From M3007 sp031398055 (lineage in GTDB: Bacteria; Bacteroidota; Bacteroidia; Chitinophagales; Saprospiraceae), in contig JANNMS010000216.1 of NCBI GenBank assembly GCA_031398055.1, positions 1 to 64,000 on the forward strand: a stretch of 64,000 nucleotides of DNA, given 5' to 3'. The notes under the pieces are model-generated. The model had not been told where the DNA came from. It did no database searches and saw nothing but the letters and a program-made list of their open reading frames with translations. The translations under genes were made by a program, and so were the position numbers. Positions 33,057 through 41,551 of this stretch are shown piece by piece; position 1 is the first letter of the stretch, and every line of letters starts with the position of its first letter.

Positions 33057-33719
33057 TTAATCCAACTGGTTCACTTTGCCCTCCTCACCATAAACCTCGC
33101 TTGAAAGTTTATTGTAAGCCGCCGCCGCTTCTTCGGCAGTGTCGAACATACCGATGTGCACTGATTTTCCATGAACAGAAATAACAGAGCGATAACGATT
33201 GTGTTCTTTATAAACTCCGGTGAACCCAGTCTTGCTGCTCGTCTTGCGCTGCCGACTTGCAGTGGCTCTCGAACGATAGAGAATATTTTCTAAACGACAA
33301 TCCAATTTATTGCCGTTTTTTGCCCCGACCAATCGCTTTTCTTTCGATTTCGAGTCGGCGAGAAATTTCTCGGCAATCAGTTTGTGGAGGTAAATGGTTT
33401 CGGTTTTGAATCCACCCTCTGCTTTTTTCCAAGTTTTCTGGAAAACTGCGCAGCCGCTCGAATGCTTGCGGAGATTGTTGACGAAATCCATTTTGGAAAG
33501 ATAGGCGTCCGTGGACAGCCATTCGTAGACATGGTCATCTAAAAGTACCATGTCCTCAGCGTTTTTTAATTTGACTTTGTAAATCACTTTGGAAAATTGT
33601 TTAAATTTAGTTTTTGGAAATAAATTGGTGAAAAATTTGGTCGTGGGAATTGAAGGGCAATAGTTCGTAAAGTAGCTTGTTAGGATAGGCGAAATTGAGG
33701 AATTCCTGTGAGACCTCAA
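33057..33719 (-). CDS. AP2-domain protein with degenerate HNH-type N-terminal region
   Basis: The last 60 residues (TGFTGVYKEHNRYRSVISVH to EEAAAAYNKLSSEVYGEEG) are an AP2/ERF DNA-binding domain as found in HNH homing endonucleases. Before it, YLHKLIAEKFLADSKSKEKR and NGNKLDCRLENILYRS follow the HNH_3 scaffold, but the catalytic His/Asn pair of N-H-x-D-G-N is replaced (VGAKNGNK), so nuclease activity is unlikely. The first 40 residues of the open frame look unlike the family; true translation may begin at a GTG at 33587 (VIYKVKLKN) or at the Met of MVLLDDH. It probably acts as a DNA-binding regulator derived from a homing endonuclease; that is inference. Confidence 0.7.
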   Translation of the reverse strand: MRSHRNSSISPILTSYFTNYCPSIPTTKFFTNLFPKTKFKQFSKVIYKVKLKNAEDMVLLDDHVYEWLSTDAYLSKMDFVNNLRKHSSGCAVFQKTWKKAEGGFKTETIYLHKLIAEKFLADSKSKEKRLVGAKNGNKLDCRLENILYRSRATASRQRKTSSKTGFTGVYKEHNRYRSVISVHGKSVHIGMFDTAEEAAAAYNKLSSEVYGEEGKVNQLD

Positions 33720-33793
33720 AAATTATCGCAAACAATTTGTAAACATCATAAAAAAAATAATCGTAAACGCATAAAAAAATCAATTTTGAAATC

Positions 33794-35803
33794 GTGGTGC
33801 AAACATTTTCAGAGACCAACTTTTTAGTTTTGATGCCCGAAGATGCAGTCAAAACACCTTTAACAAAAATCATACGGCATCTTGAAAATCACTTCGGAAA
33901 TTCGGTGCAAGATGCTTTCAACCCGCAAAATAATATCCCATCGTGCATTAAAAATTTTTCCGAAACTTCTTGGCTGCGTTCGGCAAAATGCGTTGGAATT
34001 AATGTTAGAACTATTCGCAATTTTTGGAACATCGTTCCTTATGCTTTGACTTTGCCAAAAGCCCAAAATGCCATCCATATTTTGCCGATTTGGGAGCCGG
34101 GCGTCGTCGCCAGCCTTTATGGCATGGCGAGTTGGAATGTTAACCCGGAATTTTTCAGTGACGATTTGTTCTTCCATTTCCCACATCTCAACACAGTAGA
34201 GAAACAACTGAAAATAGTCGTCAATGTTTTGCATATGATGGGAAAAGTGATTGGCATGGATGTCGTGCCGCACACCGACCGGTATTCCGAAATGGCACTC
34301 GCAAATCCACAACATTTTGAATGGTTGCTGCGCGATGGCCTAAAAATCAAGGACAATTCCGCCCATTTGCACGAAAAAGTGCAACAAATGATTCTTGAAT
34401 TTTTGCGGTACCGAGGTTCGGCATCCCCCGGTTCGGCATTTCCAACGAGCCGCGAGGTTTTTTTTGGCGACGATTTTCCAGAAGAAACACGCCTCGAAAT
34501 CATGTTTGGGAAAAAAAATGACTACACCGGGCGGCTCAAACATCGCAAGGAATTGGTCAATCTTTTTTACCATTCTGGCCTCGAAACCGTGCCCGCGACG
34601 ATGGGGCCGCCGTATCGTGGCCTCGAAGTGGATCCTTCGGTGGAGGCAAAAACGGTCGACGAAGACGGCAGGGTTTGGCATGATTACCGGATCACGAAGC
34701 CGCAAAGTTTTTCGCGCGTTTTTGGCCCGCTCGCCCGGTACAAACTTTACGAATCAAAAAACAACAACCAGGATTGGGAACTCGATTTTTCCGCTCCGCG
34801 AAAAAGTACGTTTGAATATGTCTGCCGGAATTACCAAAAAATCCAATCTGAATTTCAGTTCGATTTTATGAGAGGCGACATGTCGCACGTCCAAATGCGC
34901 CCGGACGGTGTGCCGAAAAATGCGAAATCCGACCCATTTTACGATTTGCTGGCAGCCGTGAAACAGAAAATTTCTGCCGACCAACCTGCCTTCGGATACT
35001 TCGCCGAAAGTTTTTTGGCTCCCCCCGGCGAAATGGCTTTTGGAGATGAAACCGAGCACCTCGAAGCTTCGCTTGCCGACTCGACGTTGGGCGATTTGCA
35101 GTCCGAACCCGTTGGTACTCAATTTTTTATGCAAAATTTTTGGCAATACCGCGAGTGGCTGGAGCACCGTGATTTTGCGCCCAATTTTGCGATGATGACC
35201 GCTGACAAAGATGACCCTCGATTCGATTCCTTTTATTTGGATGGCAACGAACTCCGATATTTTGTGGGTCTTTTTTTGGCAGATATGCCTTCGTACATGG
35301 CATTGGGTTTTGAGTGCCGCGACCCGCACCCGACGCCCGCGCCGAACGAGCATTACACGAAATTGTTCGTTTTTCAAGTTTCGGAAGGACCGAAAAAAAC
35401 CATCGGACAATATATTTGGGGAAAAAACCGGCAATTGTATTGGCAAATTGTGCGGATGAAAAAACTAGCTGGCGAGATTTTTTCAGAAATTGAAAACCAA
35501 AAAACGGCTTGGCTGATGCCGCCCGAACCAACCGGCCTCAAAAAAGTCTTGGCGTGGACACAAACTGACGACCCGAAATTTGTCTTTTTGGCAAATTTCG
35601 ACACCAAAAATGACTGGCATCAAATTGATTTGCCGCTGCCAAAAACTTGGGAAAATGAAGAGGTGGAAATATTTTTCTCGACCGCCCGCGAAACTTCGGG
35701 CGCAGTTCCGGTTGAAAAAACAGGTCATTTTTTGAGAATCGAAAATGTGTGGGCTGGCGAGTGCTTGATTGTCCGTAAAATTTTGCCAAAAACGGAAGCG
35801 TAA
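33794..35803 (+). CDS. GH13-like alpha-amylase-family glycosidase
   Basis: A 669-residue protein with the outline of a GH13 barrel: NAIHILPIWEPG near the first strand, GMDVVPHTDRY (region I, His kept, Asn replaced by Pro), FDFMRGDMSHV (region II, Arg-x-Asp with nucleophile near residue 362), GYFAESF (region III acid/base Glu near 405) and MMTADKDDPRF (region IV Asp). A C-terminal beta domain ends in GECLIVRKIL. There is no signal peptide, so the enzyme should be cytoplasmic. The subfamily and substrate are unknown. The start is uncertain: GTG at 33794, or an ATG near 33833. It is divergent from the AP2-domain gene. Confidence 0.7.
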   Translation: MVQTFSETNFLVLMPEDAVKTPLTKIIRHLENHFGNSVQDAFNPQNNIPSCIKNFSETSWLRSAKCVGINVRTIRNFWNIVPYALTLPKAQNAIHILPIWEPGVVASLYGMASWNVNPEFFSDDLFFHFPHLNTVEKQLKIVVNVLHMMGKVIGMDVVPHTDRYSEMALANPQHFEWLLRDGLKIKDNSAHLHEKVQQMILEFLRYRGSASPGSAFPTSREVFFGDDFPEETRLEIMFGKKNDYTGRLKHRKELVNLFYHSGLETVPATMGPPYRGLEVDPSVEAKTVDEDGRVWHDYRITKPQSFSRVFGPLARYKLYESKNNNQDWELDFSAPRKSTFEYVCRNYQKIQSEFQFDFMRGDMSHVQMRPDGVPKNAKSDPFYDLLAAVKQKISADQPAFGYFAESFLAPPGEMAFGDETEHLEASLADSTLGDLQSEPVGTQFFMQNFWQYREWLEHRDFAPNFAMMTADKDDPRFDSFYLDGNELRYFVGLFLADMPSYMALGFECRDPHPTPAPNEHYTKLFVFQVSEGPKKTIGQYIWGKNRQLYWQIVRMKKLAGEIFSEIENQKTAWLMPPEPTGLKKVLAWTQTDDPKFVFLANFDTKNDWHQIDLPLPKTWENEEVEIFFSTARETSGAVPVEKTGHFLRIENVWAGECLIVRKILPKTEA

Positions 35804-35964
35804 AAAAGTTGCGTGATAAAAAAAAATTTTTCAATGCTTGTTGCAAAACTTACAAATTGACCATAAGTTTGTCCCATTGAAAGTTTGTTTTGACATTCAA
35901 CGACGAAACGAATTTTCTACAATCTCGAAATAGGGTTTTGTTTTGAATAGGTTTTTTAGGTGTG

Positions 35965-35998
35965 CCGCCTGTCGTCGAAATGACGCAGGCGGTTTTTC
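35965..35998 (+). terminator. Hairpin with T-run after the GH13-like gene
   Basis: CCGCCTG (35965-35971) pairs with CAGGCGG (35986-35992), extended by GTC/GAC with one bulge, followed by TTTTTCTTTTT. The distance from the stop is long (about 160 nt), with AT-rich sequence between and no gene seen. Confidence 0.65.
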
Positions 35999-36058
35999 TT
36001 TTTGTGCATCTTTGACCCACGATTTCAATCAACCAATAATAAATCTTCTTTCTCCAAA

Positions 36059-36673
36059 ATGCAACGACTGATTCCCCTTTCCGAAGAACGCACGGTGGAC
36101 AATCAAATCCAATTTTTGCAATTTGCCGTCGTGGACACGCAAGAAGTCACCCGGTATTTGGATACGAAAGCCAGTTTTGTACTGATAATTTTGGGTGCGA
36201 TTTGGACGACGAGCCTTCCTTTTTTACCTGATTTCAAAACGCCCGGCTTGGCGGCTTGGATGCTTCGAATCAATTTTATCCTTTTTGTCATCAGCCTTTT
36301 ATACGGTTCGTACCTCGCGATTCGGTGCGTTGCCTTGATGCCGAATGCTTACAAACACATTGTTTTAGATGACCTTTTGCCAGAAGACAAGAAATTAATT
36401 GACCAAAACCTGTTTTTTATCCCGAACAATCGCTCCGGGATGTTGGGCAGCCACCTGAACGATTTCATTTTTAGCATCCGGAAATTAGATGAAGACGCCA
36501 TCGTAAAAGTGATGGCTTTTGAATTTCACAAATTGAGTTACCTGCGAAACGTAAAATCTGAGCGGCTGCGCCGATGTTTTGGCTGGATGTATTTTTTGCT
36601 GCTGCATTTTCTGGTGTTTTTGGGTACGCATTATTATTTGACGCAGGGAAATTCTTTGAAAAACATACTGTAA
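36059..36673 (+). CDS. Pycsar-TM-like membrane protein
   Basis: A 204-residue protein with the layout of PycTM effectors (DUF5706): an N-terminal amphipathic helix leading to VTRYLDTKASFVLIILGAIW (helix 1 with the D-x-K-A-S feature), helix 2 (FILFVISLLYGSYLAIRCV), a cytoplasmic part of about 90 residues, then FHKLSYLRNVKSERLRRCF before a final one or two helices (MYFLLLHFLVFLGTHYYL). In known Pycsar systems such proteins sense cCMP/cUMP made by a neighbouring cyclase and open the membrane; no uridylate/cytidylate cyclase gene lies nearby. It may be an orphan effector or a housekeeping relative. ATG 36059 is chosen after an A-rich run; a near-consensus CATCTTTG lies at 36008. Confidence 0.55.
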   Translation: MQRLIPLSEERTVDNQIQFLQFAVVDTQEVTRYLDTKASFVLIILGAIWTTSLPFLPDFKTPGLAAWMLRINFILFVISLLYGSYLAIRCVALMPNAYKHIVLDDLLPEDKKLIDQNLFFIPNNRSGMLGSHLNDFIFSIRKLDEDAIVKVMAFEFHKLSYLRNVKSERLRRCFGWMYFLLLHFLVFLGTHYYLTQGNSLKNIL

Positions 36674-36840
36674 TCATGGCGGTCGAAATTTATTTCGACG
36701 GTTTGAAGCACATTTTTGATCTTTTCCACGAGGTATCCATCCTGTTAAAAATTACGATTTAAATAAAAGCCGTAATTCTACCGCCTGTTAACTTTTTGCA
36801 AACCAAAAATTAAGCAAGCCGACGAACCTGACTTGAAAGT

Positions 36841-36848
36841 TAATTTTG
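36841..36848 (+). promoter_or_regulatory. Bacteroidota -7 element for the DUF1573 gene
   Basis: TAATTTTG fits TAnnTTTG and lies 65 nt before the ATG at 36914. The rest of the 240-nt gap holds a small palindrome near 36683 and no gene. Confidence 0.45.
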
Positions 36849-36913
36849 CAGCACAGTTTTCATCAAACTGTTGAAAATCAAGGAATTCAAAAAAAAATTA
36901 AAAAATTTAAACA

Positions 36914-37489
36914 ATGGAAAATAACAAAAAAATCCAGATTGGTTTGCTTGCCGTGGCTGCGGCTTTGTTGGTGGCTACTTTGTTTGGCGGTGGTTTGCAA
37001 AACTTTTTTGGCAAAACCGAGGGCAGCAAAATTCGCGAGGCGGCAAATTCATCTGCCGTCACTGCCGAGCAGCCGACGATGAACAGCACCCCATTGAACG
37101 GCAATATTCCCGGAACAAACGTGAACGAAACGCCCGTTCCAACCGGCCCAACCACAACTATTAAATACGAAGAAGAAGTGTATGATTTTGGAACTTGCAA
37201 CGAAGGAGACAAGGTTGCGCACATTTTCAAATTCAAAAACACGGGTACAGAGCCACTTTTGATTACAAATGCAAAAGGTTCGTGCGGATGTACCGTTCCG
37301 ACTTGGCCAAAAGAGCCGGTTGCGCCGGGCGGTATGGGTGAATTGAAAGTTGAGTTCAATTCCGCCGGCAAACCCGGAAATCAAAGCAAACGAGTCACGG
37401 TAACTGCGAACACTGTCCCAACAGAAACGTTTGTAGAAATTAAAGGTGTTGTAAAAGGAAAAGAACAGCCAGCAGCAAAAGGACATTAA
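36914..37489 (+). CDS. DUF1573 domain protein, membrane-anchored
   Basis: A 191-residue protein with an N-terminal uncleaved-type hydrophobic helix (IGLLAVAAALLVATLFGGGL), a Ser/Thr/Pro/Asn-rich linker (about 35-75), and a C-terminal DUF1573 Ig-like domain: YDFGTCNEGDKVAHIFKFKN, then LLITNAKGSCGCTVP, the conserved S-C-G-C motif, and GELKVEFNSAGKPG. It is thought to be periplasmic; the function of DUF1573 is not known. A strong terminator follows. Confidence 0.88.
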   Translation: MENNKKIQIGLLAVAAALLVATLFGGGLQNFFGKTEGSKIREAANSSAVTAEQPTMNSTPLNGNIPGTNVNETPVPTGPTTTIKYEEEVYDFGTCNEGDKVAHIFKFKNTGTEPLLITNAKGSCGCTVPTWPKEPVAPGGMGELKVEFNSAGKPGNQSKRVTVTANTVPTETFVEIKGVVKGKEQPAAKGH

Positions 37490-37515
37490 TTTTTGAAGCA
37501 GAAAATGGACTGCAG

Positions 37516-37553
37516 AAAAAAGCGGCATGGCAGAAAAGCGATGCCGCTTTTTT
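37516..37553 (+). terminator. Terminator after the DUF1573 gene
   Basis: AAAAAAGCGGCAT (37516-37528) pairs with ATGCCGCTTTTTT (37541-37553) across a 12-nt loop. Confidence 0.88.
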
Positions 37554-37840
37554 TATCGTAAGTTTAAAAATTGGGCTGACTACATATTTTGACAGTTTTG
37601 TTTTGGCACAACTTTTCGTTTTAAAATTGTCTCAAAAAAAATGAAAAAGGAATATTTTGAACTTTTTATCTCAAATGCATGTACTTTTCGGCGGGCGTTC
37701 AGATAAGAGAATTTTTAGCACTTGTCAAGTGATTATTACAAATTTCAGACAAGACGCGGCAACTTTTTTCTGCCTGAATGCGTAATCCAAATGAAAAAAA
37801 ACTTTATTCAAAATCACCCCATTAAATTGAAATTTTCGCC
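37554..37840. other. rpoD: Gene-free region upstream of rpoD
   Basis: 287 nt, AT-rich, with no open frame of note. It should hold the sigma factor promoter and leader; I see several TTTTG words (for example around 37596-37603) but no full TAnnTTTG with a fitting -33 box. A structured leader cannot be judged by eye. Confidence 0.4.
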
Positions 37841-38710
37841 ATGCGCCAGCTAAAAATCACCAATAAAATCACCAATCGGGAAAGCCTCGCGCTCGAAAAA
37901 TACCTGAATGATATCGGGAAAATTTCGATGATCACTCCCGAAATGGAAACCCAACTCGCCAAACGCATCCGAGAAGGTGACGAAGAGGCTTTGCATATTT
38001 TGACCCAATCGAACCTTCGTTTTGTGGTTTCGGTGGCAAAACAATATCAAAATCAGGGTCTGTCACTTTCAGATTTGATCAACGAAGGCAATGTGGGTTT
38101 GATAAAAGCAGCCCGGCGATTTGATGAAACGAAAGGTTTTAAGTTTATTTCGTATGCCGTTTGGTGGATTCGACAAAGTATTTTACAAGCAATCATCGAG
38201 CACAGCCGCATCGTGCGGATGCCGATAAATAAAGTGAGTTCATATAATAAGGTCAACGAGGTCTATTTGGCGTTCATCCAAGAATTCGAGCGCGACCCGT
38301 CGGACGAGGAATTGGCCGAATTGCTCGGCGTTTCTTTGAAAGATGTGGCGAATTTGACGCGTGGCTCGCAGCGGCACGTTTCATTTGATGCCCCGCTGAC
38401 TTCCAGCGAAGAAGGCGACGCGAGCCTTTTGGATGTGTATTTGCCCGAAGATGCGACCGAACCGGACATGAATTTGATGGCTCAATCGTTGGTGGAAGAG
38501 GTCGCGCACGGCCTGACTGTCCTCGCTCCCCGCGAAATGGAAGTGATTTCTTCGTACTACGGTTTGAACGGACACCAAGCCTTGACCCTCGAAGAAATTG
38601 GCGAATTATACGGTTTGACTCGCGAACGGGTGCGGCAAATCAAGGAACGCGCCATCCGACGGCTACGAAAATCGTATCACAATGATGCGTTGAAAGCATA
38701 TCTCGGATAA
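37841..38710 (+). CDS. rpoD: Primary sigma factor RpoD/SigA
   Basis: A 289-residue sigma-70 factor of the short Bacteroidota type that lacks region 1.1. Region 1.2/2 is seen from ESLALEKYLNDIGK through LVxxNLRFVVSVAKQYQ-like SNLRFVVSVAKQYQNQGLSL, DLINEGNVGLIKAARRFDE and the -10-binding FISYAVWWIRQSILQAI. Region 3 holds SSYNKVNEVYLAFIQEFER, and region 4 ends with the -35 helix-turn-helix LTLEEIGELYGLTRERVRQIKERAIRRLRKS. It directs RNA polymerase to housekeeping promoters, which in this phylum read TTTG and TAnnTTTG, the words seen throughout this window. Confidence 0.96.
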   Translation: MRQLKITNKITNRESLALEKYLNDIGKISMITPEMETQLAKRIREGDEEALHILTQSNLRFVVSVAKQYQNQGLSLSDLINEGNVGLIKAARRFDETKGFKFISYAVWWIRQSILQAIIEHSRIVRMPINKVSSYNKVNEVYLAFIQEFERDPSDEELAELLGVSLKDVANLTRGSQRHVSFDAPLTSSEEGDASLLDVYLPEDATEPDMNLMAQSLVEEVAHGLTVLAPREMEVISSYYGLNGHQALTLEEIGELYGLTRERVRQIKERAIRRLRKSYHNDALKAYLG

Positions 38711-38712
38711 AT

Positions 38713-38784
38713 AAAATCAGAATTTTAGAATTTTCAAAATCCCATGAATTTTGAAAATTCTAAAATTCAGAAAATTCTGATTTT
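38713..38784. repeat. Nested AATCAGAATTTT palindrome between rpoD and the TraB-like gene
   Basis: Arms 38721-38740 and 38748-38767 are exact reverse complements with a 7-nt loop, and AAAATCAG (38713-38720) pairs with CTGATTTT (38777-38784) outside. It is in a convergent gap and could terminate both genes. It is related to the repeats at 18.4-18.6 kb. Confidence 0.8.
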
Positions 38785-39574
38785 AAACAATCCCGACACA
38801 TTCGCAACCTGCCTTTTTCAACTTCCTGAGCATCCCATTTCCCCCCGCCAAATGCCCTGCGCCGACCGCGCAAAACAAATTTCCCTGAGATTTTGAAATC
38901 TCCAAAAACCGCTCGGTCATCTCCCGGTTGCGGTCGTTGATCAAAATTTTTCGCAAACCTTTGGCATCGCGATGGGCAACTTCGTGCAATTTTTGGATGT
39001 CGCCGAGTTCGAAAAGTTCAGCCATTTTTTTCATCCTGCGGCGGTAGCGGCCAAAATTTTTCAACATCCAAACCAAACCGTCGACGTGGGTTTTCATCGG
39101 AATTTTGCCCATAATTTCAATTTGTTTGTCAAAAGTCTCGACTCCAGTGCAGATTTTTCCCAAATCGCGTGCAGTTTCGGCCAGCATTTCGTCCAAAGAC
39201 AAAGGCATATCTGACATCAAAATGACCTGCGACAAGGTTGAAGAAACGGCCATCGGGTGCATTTTTTCAAAAATGGAAACATCTTGTCGGAGCAATTTTT
39301 CAGAAATCCAAACCAAATTTTTCCAAGCCCCGCGCGGCAAAAGTTTTTGCAGCGGCGAGTCGTCGGGCAGGGTCAAAACATTTTGTATCGCCTCGCCATC
39401 CATTTCAGAAAAGTCAAATTCAGTGGCAAAAACCGCACATTCTGACAGACATTTGACCGCCAAATCCATCCATCCAAAAGCGCGGCGGTCGCGGATGTGC
39501 ATCGTTCCGAACAAATAATTGGACTGGTCGCTGCCGGGCAGGGTGATTTTCCAGAGCGGTGTGTTTTTTAGCAT
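38783..39574 (-). CDS. TraB/GumN family protein
   Basis: A 263-residue protein of the TraB/GumN (Tiki-like) group: LWKITLPGSDQSNYLFGTMHIRD with the metal-binding GTMH, an ATEFDF Glu, DEMLAETARDLGKICTGVETFDKQ in the middle, and NREMTERFLEI with FCAVGAGHLAGGNGMLRKLKKAG, the second conserved GAGH near the C-terminus. Eukaryotic Tiki relatives are metalloproteases; bacterial members are not characterised. No signal peptide is seen in the chosen form. The frame is open to 39670, but ATG 39574 begins right before the first strand. Confidence 0.82.
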   Translation of the reverse strand: MLKNTPLWKITLPGSDQSNYLFGTMHIRDRRAFGWMDLAVKCLSECAVFATEFDFSEMDGEAIQNVLTLPDDSPLQKLLPRGAWKNLVWISEKLLRQDVSIFEKMHPMAVSSTLSQVILMSDMPLSLDEMLAETARDLGKICTGVETFDKQIEIMGKIPMKTHVDGLVWMLKNFGRYRRRMKKMAELFELGDIQKLHEVAHRDAKGLRKILINDRNREMTERFLEISKSQGNLFCAVGAGHLAGGNGMLRKLKKAGCECVGIV

Positions 39575-39709
39575 TTCAGATTTTGAATTTTTGGTTTCAA
39601 ATTTTTTGGCAGGCCAAATGTTTAAAAACCTTTCTCGAAAAACCGCTGTTTCATTACCTTTTCTGCCCAAAAACTAATCTCTAAACTTTAAAATCTAAAC
39701 TCTAAAAAA

Positions 39710-40696
39710 GTGGAATATCGAAAATTGGGAAAATCCGGCCTCCAAGTCAGCGCACTTTCGCTCGGTTCTTGGCTGACATTTGGCAAACAAATCGAGGACG
39801 AAACTGCCGAAGATTTGATGAAAATGGCCTACGAAAACGGGGTCAATTTTTTTGACAACGCCGAAATTTATGCCTCCGGCAAAAGCGAAATCGTGATGGG
39901 AAATATTTTGAAAAAGATGAATTGGGAGCGCAGTTCGTGGCTCGTTTCGTCGAAAGTTTTTTTCGGGCACAGCGGTTTGAAAGGGCCAAATCAAACGGGA
40001 TTGAGCCGAAAACACATTTTTGAAGGCTGTCATGCCGCGCTTCGGCGTTTGCAAGTCGAATACATTGACCTCTTTTTTTGCCACCGCCCGGACAAAAAAA
40101 CGCCCATCGAAGAAACAGTTTGGGCGATGAACCACCTGATTTCGCAGGGAAAAATTTTTTACTGGGGCACTTCGGAATGGTCGGCGCAGGAAATTATGGA
40201 AGCACATTTGGTCGCCCGCGAAAACCATTTGATCCCGCCGACGATGGAACAACCGCAGTACAACATGTTTCATCGTGAAAAAATGGAAGTCGAATTTTCC
40301 CAAATTTTCAAAACCGTCGGGCTGGGCACCACGATTTGGTCGCCGCTGGCTTCGGGCATTTTGACGACAAAGTATTTTGAAAAATTTCCGAAAGACACGC
40401 GCCTCGGAATCGAAGGTTTGGAATGGTTGAAAAACCAGCAACTTTCGCCTGACCGGATTCAAAAAGCGCACCTTTTGAATGAATTGGCCAATGAAATGGG
40501 CACGACTTTGCCAAAAATGGGCATCGCATGGTGTTTGAAAAATCCAAATGTGAGTACCGTGATTTTGGGCGCGTCGAAAACTTCACAGTTGAAAGAAACG
40601 ATGGCGTCGTTGGAAGTCGTGCCACTTTTGACTTCGGAAATCAATGAAAAAATCGAGTTGATTTTGGGAAACAAACCGGTCGCGCCGGAATATTGA
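39710..40696 (+). CDS. Aldo-keto reductase, Kv-beta/YghZ type
   Basis: A 328-residue TIM-barrel oxidoreductase. The catalytic tetrad is visible: Asp49 and Tyr54 (FFDNAEIYASG), Lys82 (SSKVFFG) and His125 (CHRPD). The start MEYRKLGKSGLQVSALSLGSW and the segment ISQGKIFYWGTSEWSAQEI mark the voltage-gated potassium channel beta-subunit-like subfamily. It would reduce carbonyl compounds with NADPH. Translation begins at a GTG. It converges with the DUF11-like gene with a gap of 7 nt. Confidence 0.92.
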   Translation: MEYRKLGKSGLQVSALSLGSWLTFGKQIEDETAEDLMKMAYENGVNFFDNAEIYASGKSEIVMGNILKKMNWERSSWLVSSKVFFGHSGLKGPNQTGLSRKHIFEGCHAALRRLQVEYIDLFFCHRPDKKTPIEETVWAMNHLISQGKIFYWGTSEWSAQEIMEAHLVARENHLIPPTMEQPQYNMFHREKMEVEFSQIFKTVGLGTTIWSPLASGILTTKYFEKFPKDTRLGIEGLEWLKNQQLSPDRIQKAHLLNELANEMGTTLPKMGIAWCLKNPNVSTVILGASKTSQLKETMASLEVVPLLTSEINEKIELILGNKPVAPEY

Positions 40697-40703
40697 TTGA
40701 AAA

Positions 40704-41453
40704 TTATTTCACTAAAATGAACGGCGCAACCAAAATTCCTTCAGCGGTCATTGCCTGAAAAACATAAAAACCCGGCTCGGAAGTTTGCATTTGAATTCGG
40801 CTGCCGTTGCCCGAACCGTTGTCAAAAACCTCGAAATTGACTTGTTTTCCAGCCAAATCAGTAATCCAAAATTGCTTCAATCCTTCTGGCGAGGTCGGAA
40901 TATTGGTTTCAAAAATGCCATTATTTGGGTTGGGCAAAACGATAAGTCCGTCTTTTTGAGGCAAATTGGCCGCACCCGATTCATCAATCCAAACCACCGC
41001 TTCGTTGGTTTGCGCCGACCCAAAACCATCAAAATATATGGTCGCGCGGTTGCGGATGACCTGCCCCGGAAACACGCCGGTTTTCACTTTTACCCGAAAC
41101 ATGACGTATCCTTGCGACTTGATGCTATTCGTGGATTGGTTCGGCAGGTGAATGTTGTTGAAAAACCAACGCACCACTTCACCGCCGCGCACCATTTGAT
41201 AATCATGGCTGGCGTCCACCATTTCCAAAGATGTGGCGTCCAATTTTGGGTCGAGCGTATCCCGAATCGAAACTGAACTGGCCGTGTCGCCCTCAAAATT
41301 TTGAAAGCGAATCAGGTAGGTGATGTAGGCTCCGTTGGCAATTTGGCTGGGGGTGAGGATGGAATTGCCGAGTACAATTTTGTCGTTCTGCCCGAAAACC
41401 GCTCCGAGTTGCACGACAAAATATGCAATGAAAAGGGTGAAAAAATTTTTCAT
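40704..41453 (-). CDS. DUF11-like repeat protein with T9SS sorting domain
   Basis: A 249-residue secreted protein. Signal peptide ends near AVFGQ. Residues 23-150 are one conserved-repeat (DUF11/DUF7619-like) Ig domain: ITYLIRFQNFEGDTASSVSIRDTLDPKLD, then a late strand VIRNRATIYFDG. The C-terminal 80 residues with IVLPNPNNGIFETNI to APFILVK are a T9SS type A sorting domain. It is short for this type of protein, which often carries several repeats, so it may be a remnant or a small surface protein. Confidence 0.8.
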   Translation of the reverse strand: MKNFFTLFIAYFVVQLGAVFGQNDKIVLGNSILTPSQIANGAYITYLIRFQNFEGDTASSVSIRDTLDPKLDATSLEMVDASHDYQMVRGGEVVRWFFNNIHLPNQSTNSIKSQGYVMFRVKVKTGVFPGQVIRNRATIYFDGFGSAQTNEAVVWIDESGAANLPQKDGLIVLPNPNNGIFETNIPTSPEGLKQFWITDLAGKQVNFEVFDNGSGNGSRIQMQTSEPGFYVFQAMTAEGILVAPFILVK

Positions 41454-41524
41454 AACAGTTGATTTGGTAAGGCGACTGAAAACGAATCTTTTTCAGAATC
41501 GAAAGGTAAGCCAAATTTTTTTGT

Positions 41525-41532
41525 CAAAACTA
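41525..41532 (-). promoter_or_regulatory. Bacteroidota -7 element for the DUF11-like gene
   Basis: CAAAACTA (minus-strand TAGTTTTG) lies 71 nt upstream of the start at 41453 and 19 nt before the divergent methyltransferase start. Confidence 0.45.
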
Positions 41533-41551
41533 AACATTGACCCATTTTTAG

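Noticed and set aside
37554..37840. Riboswitch or small RNA upstream of rpoD
   Set aside because: The stretch is AT-rich without a recognisable conserved fold; nothing beyond a promoter region can be supported by eye.
39695..40471. 258-codon minus-strand frame opposite the aldo-keto reductase
   Set aside because: The reductase has its full catalytic tetrad on the plus strand; this is a shadow.
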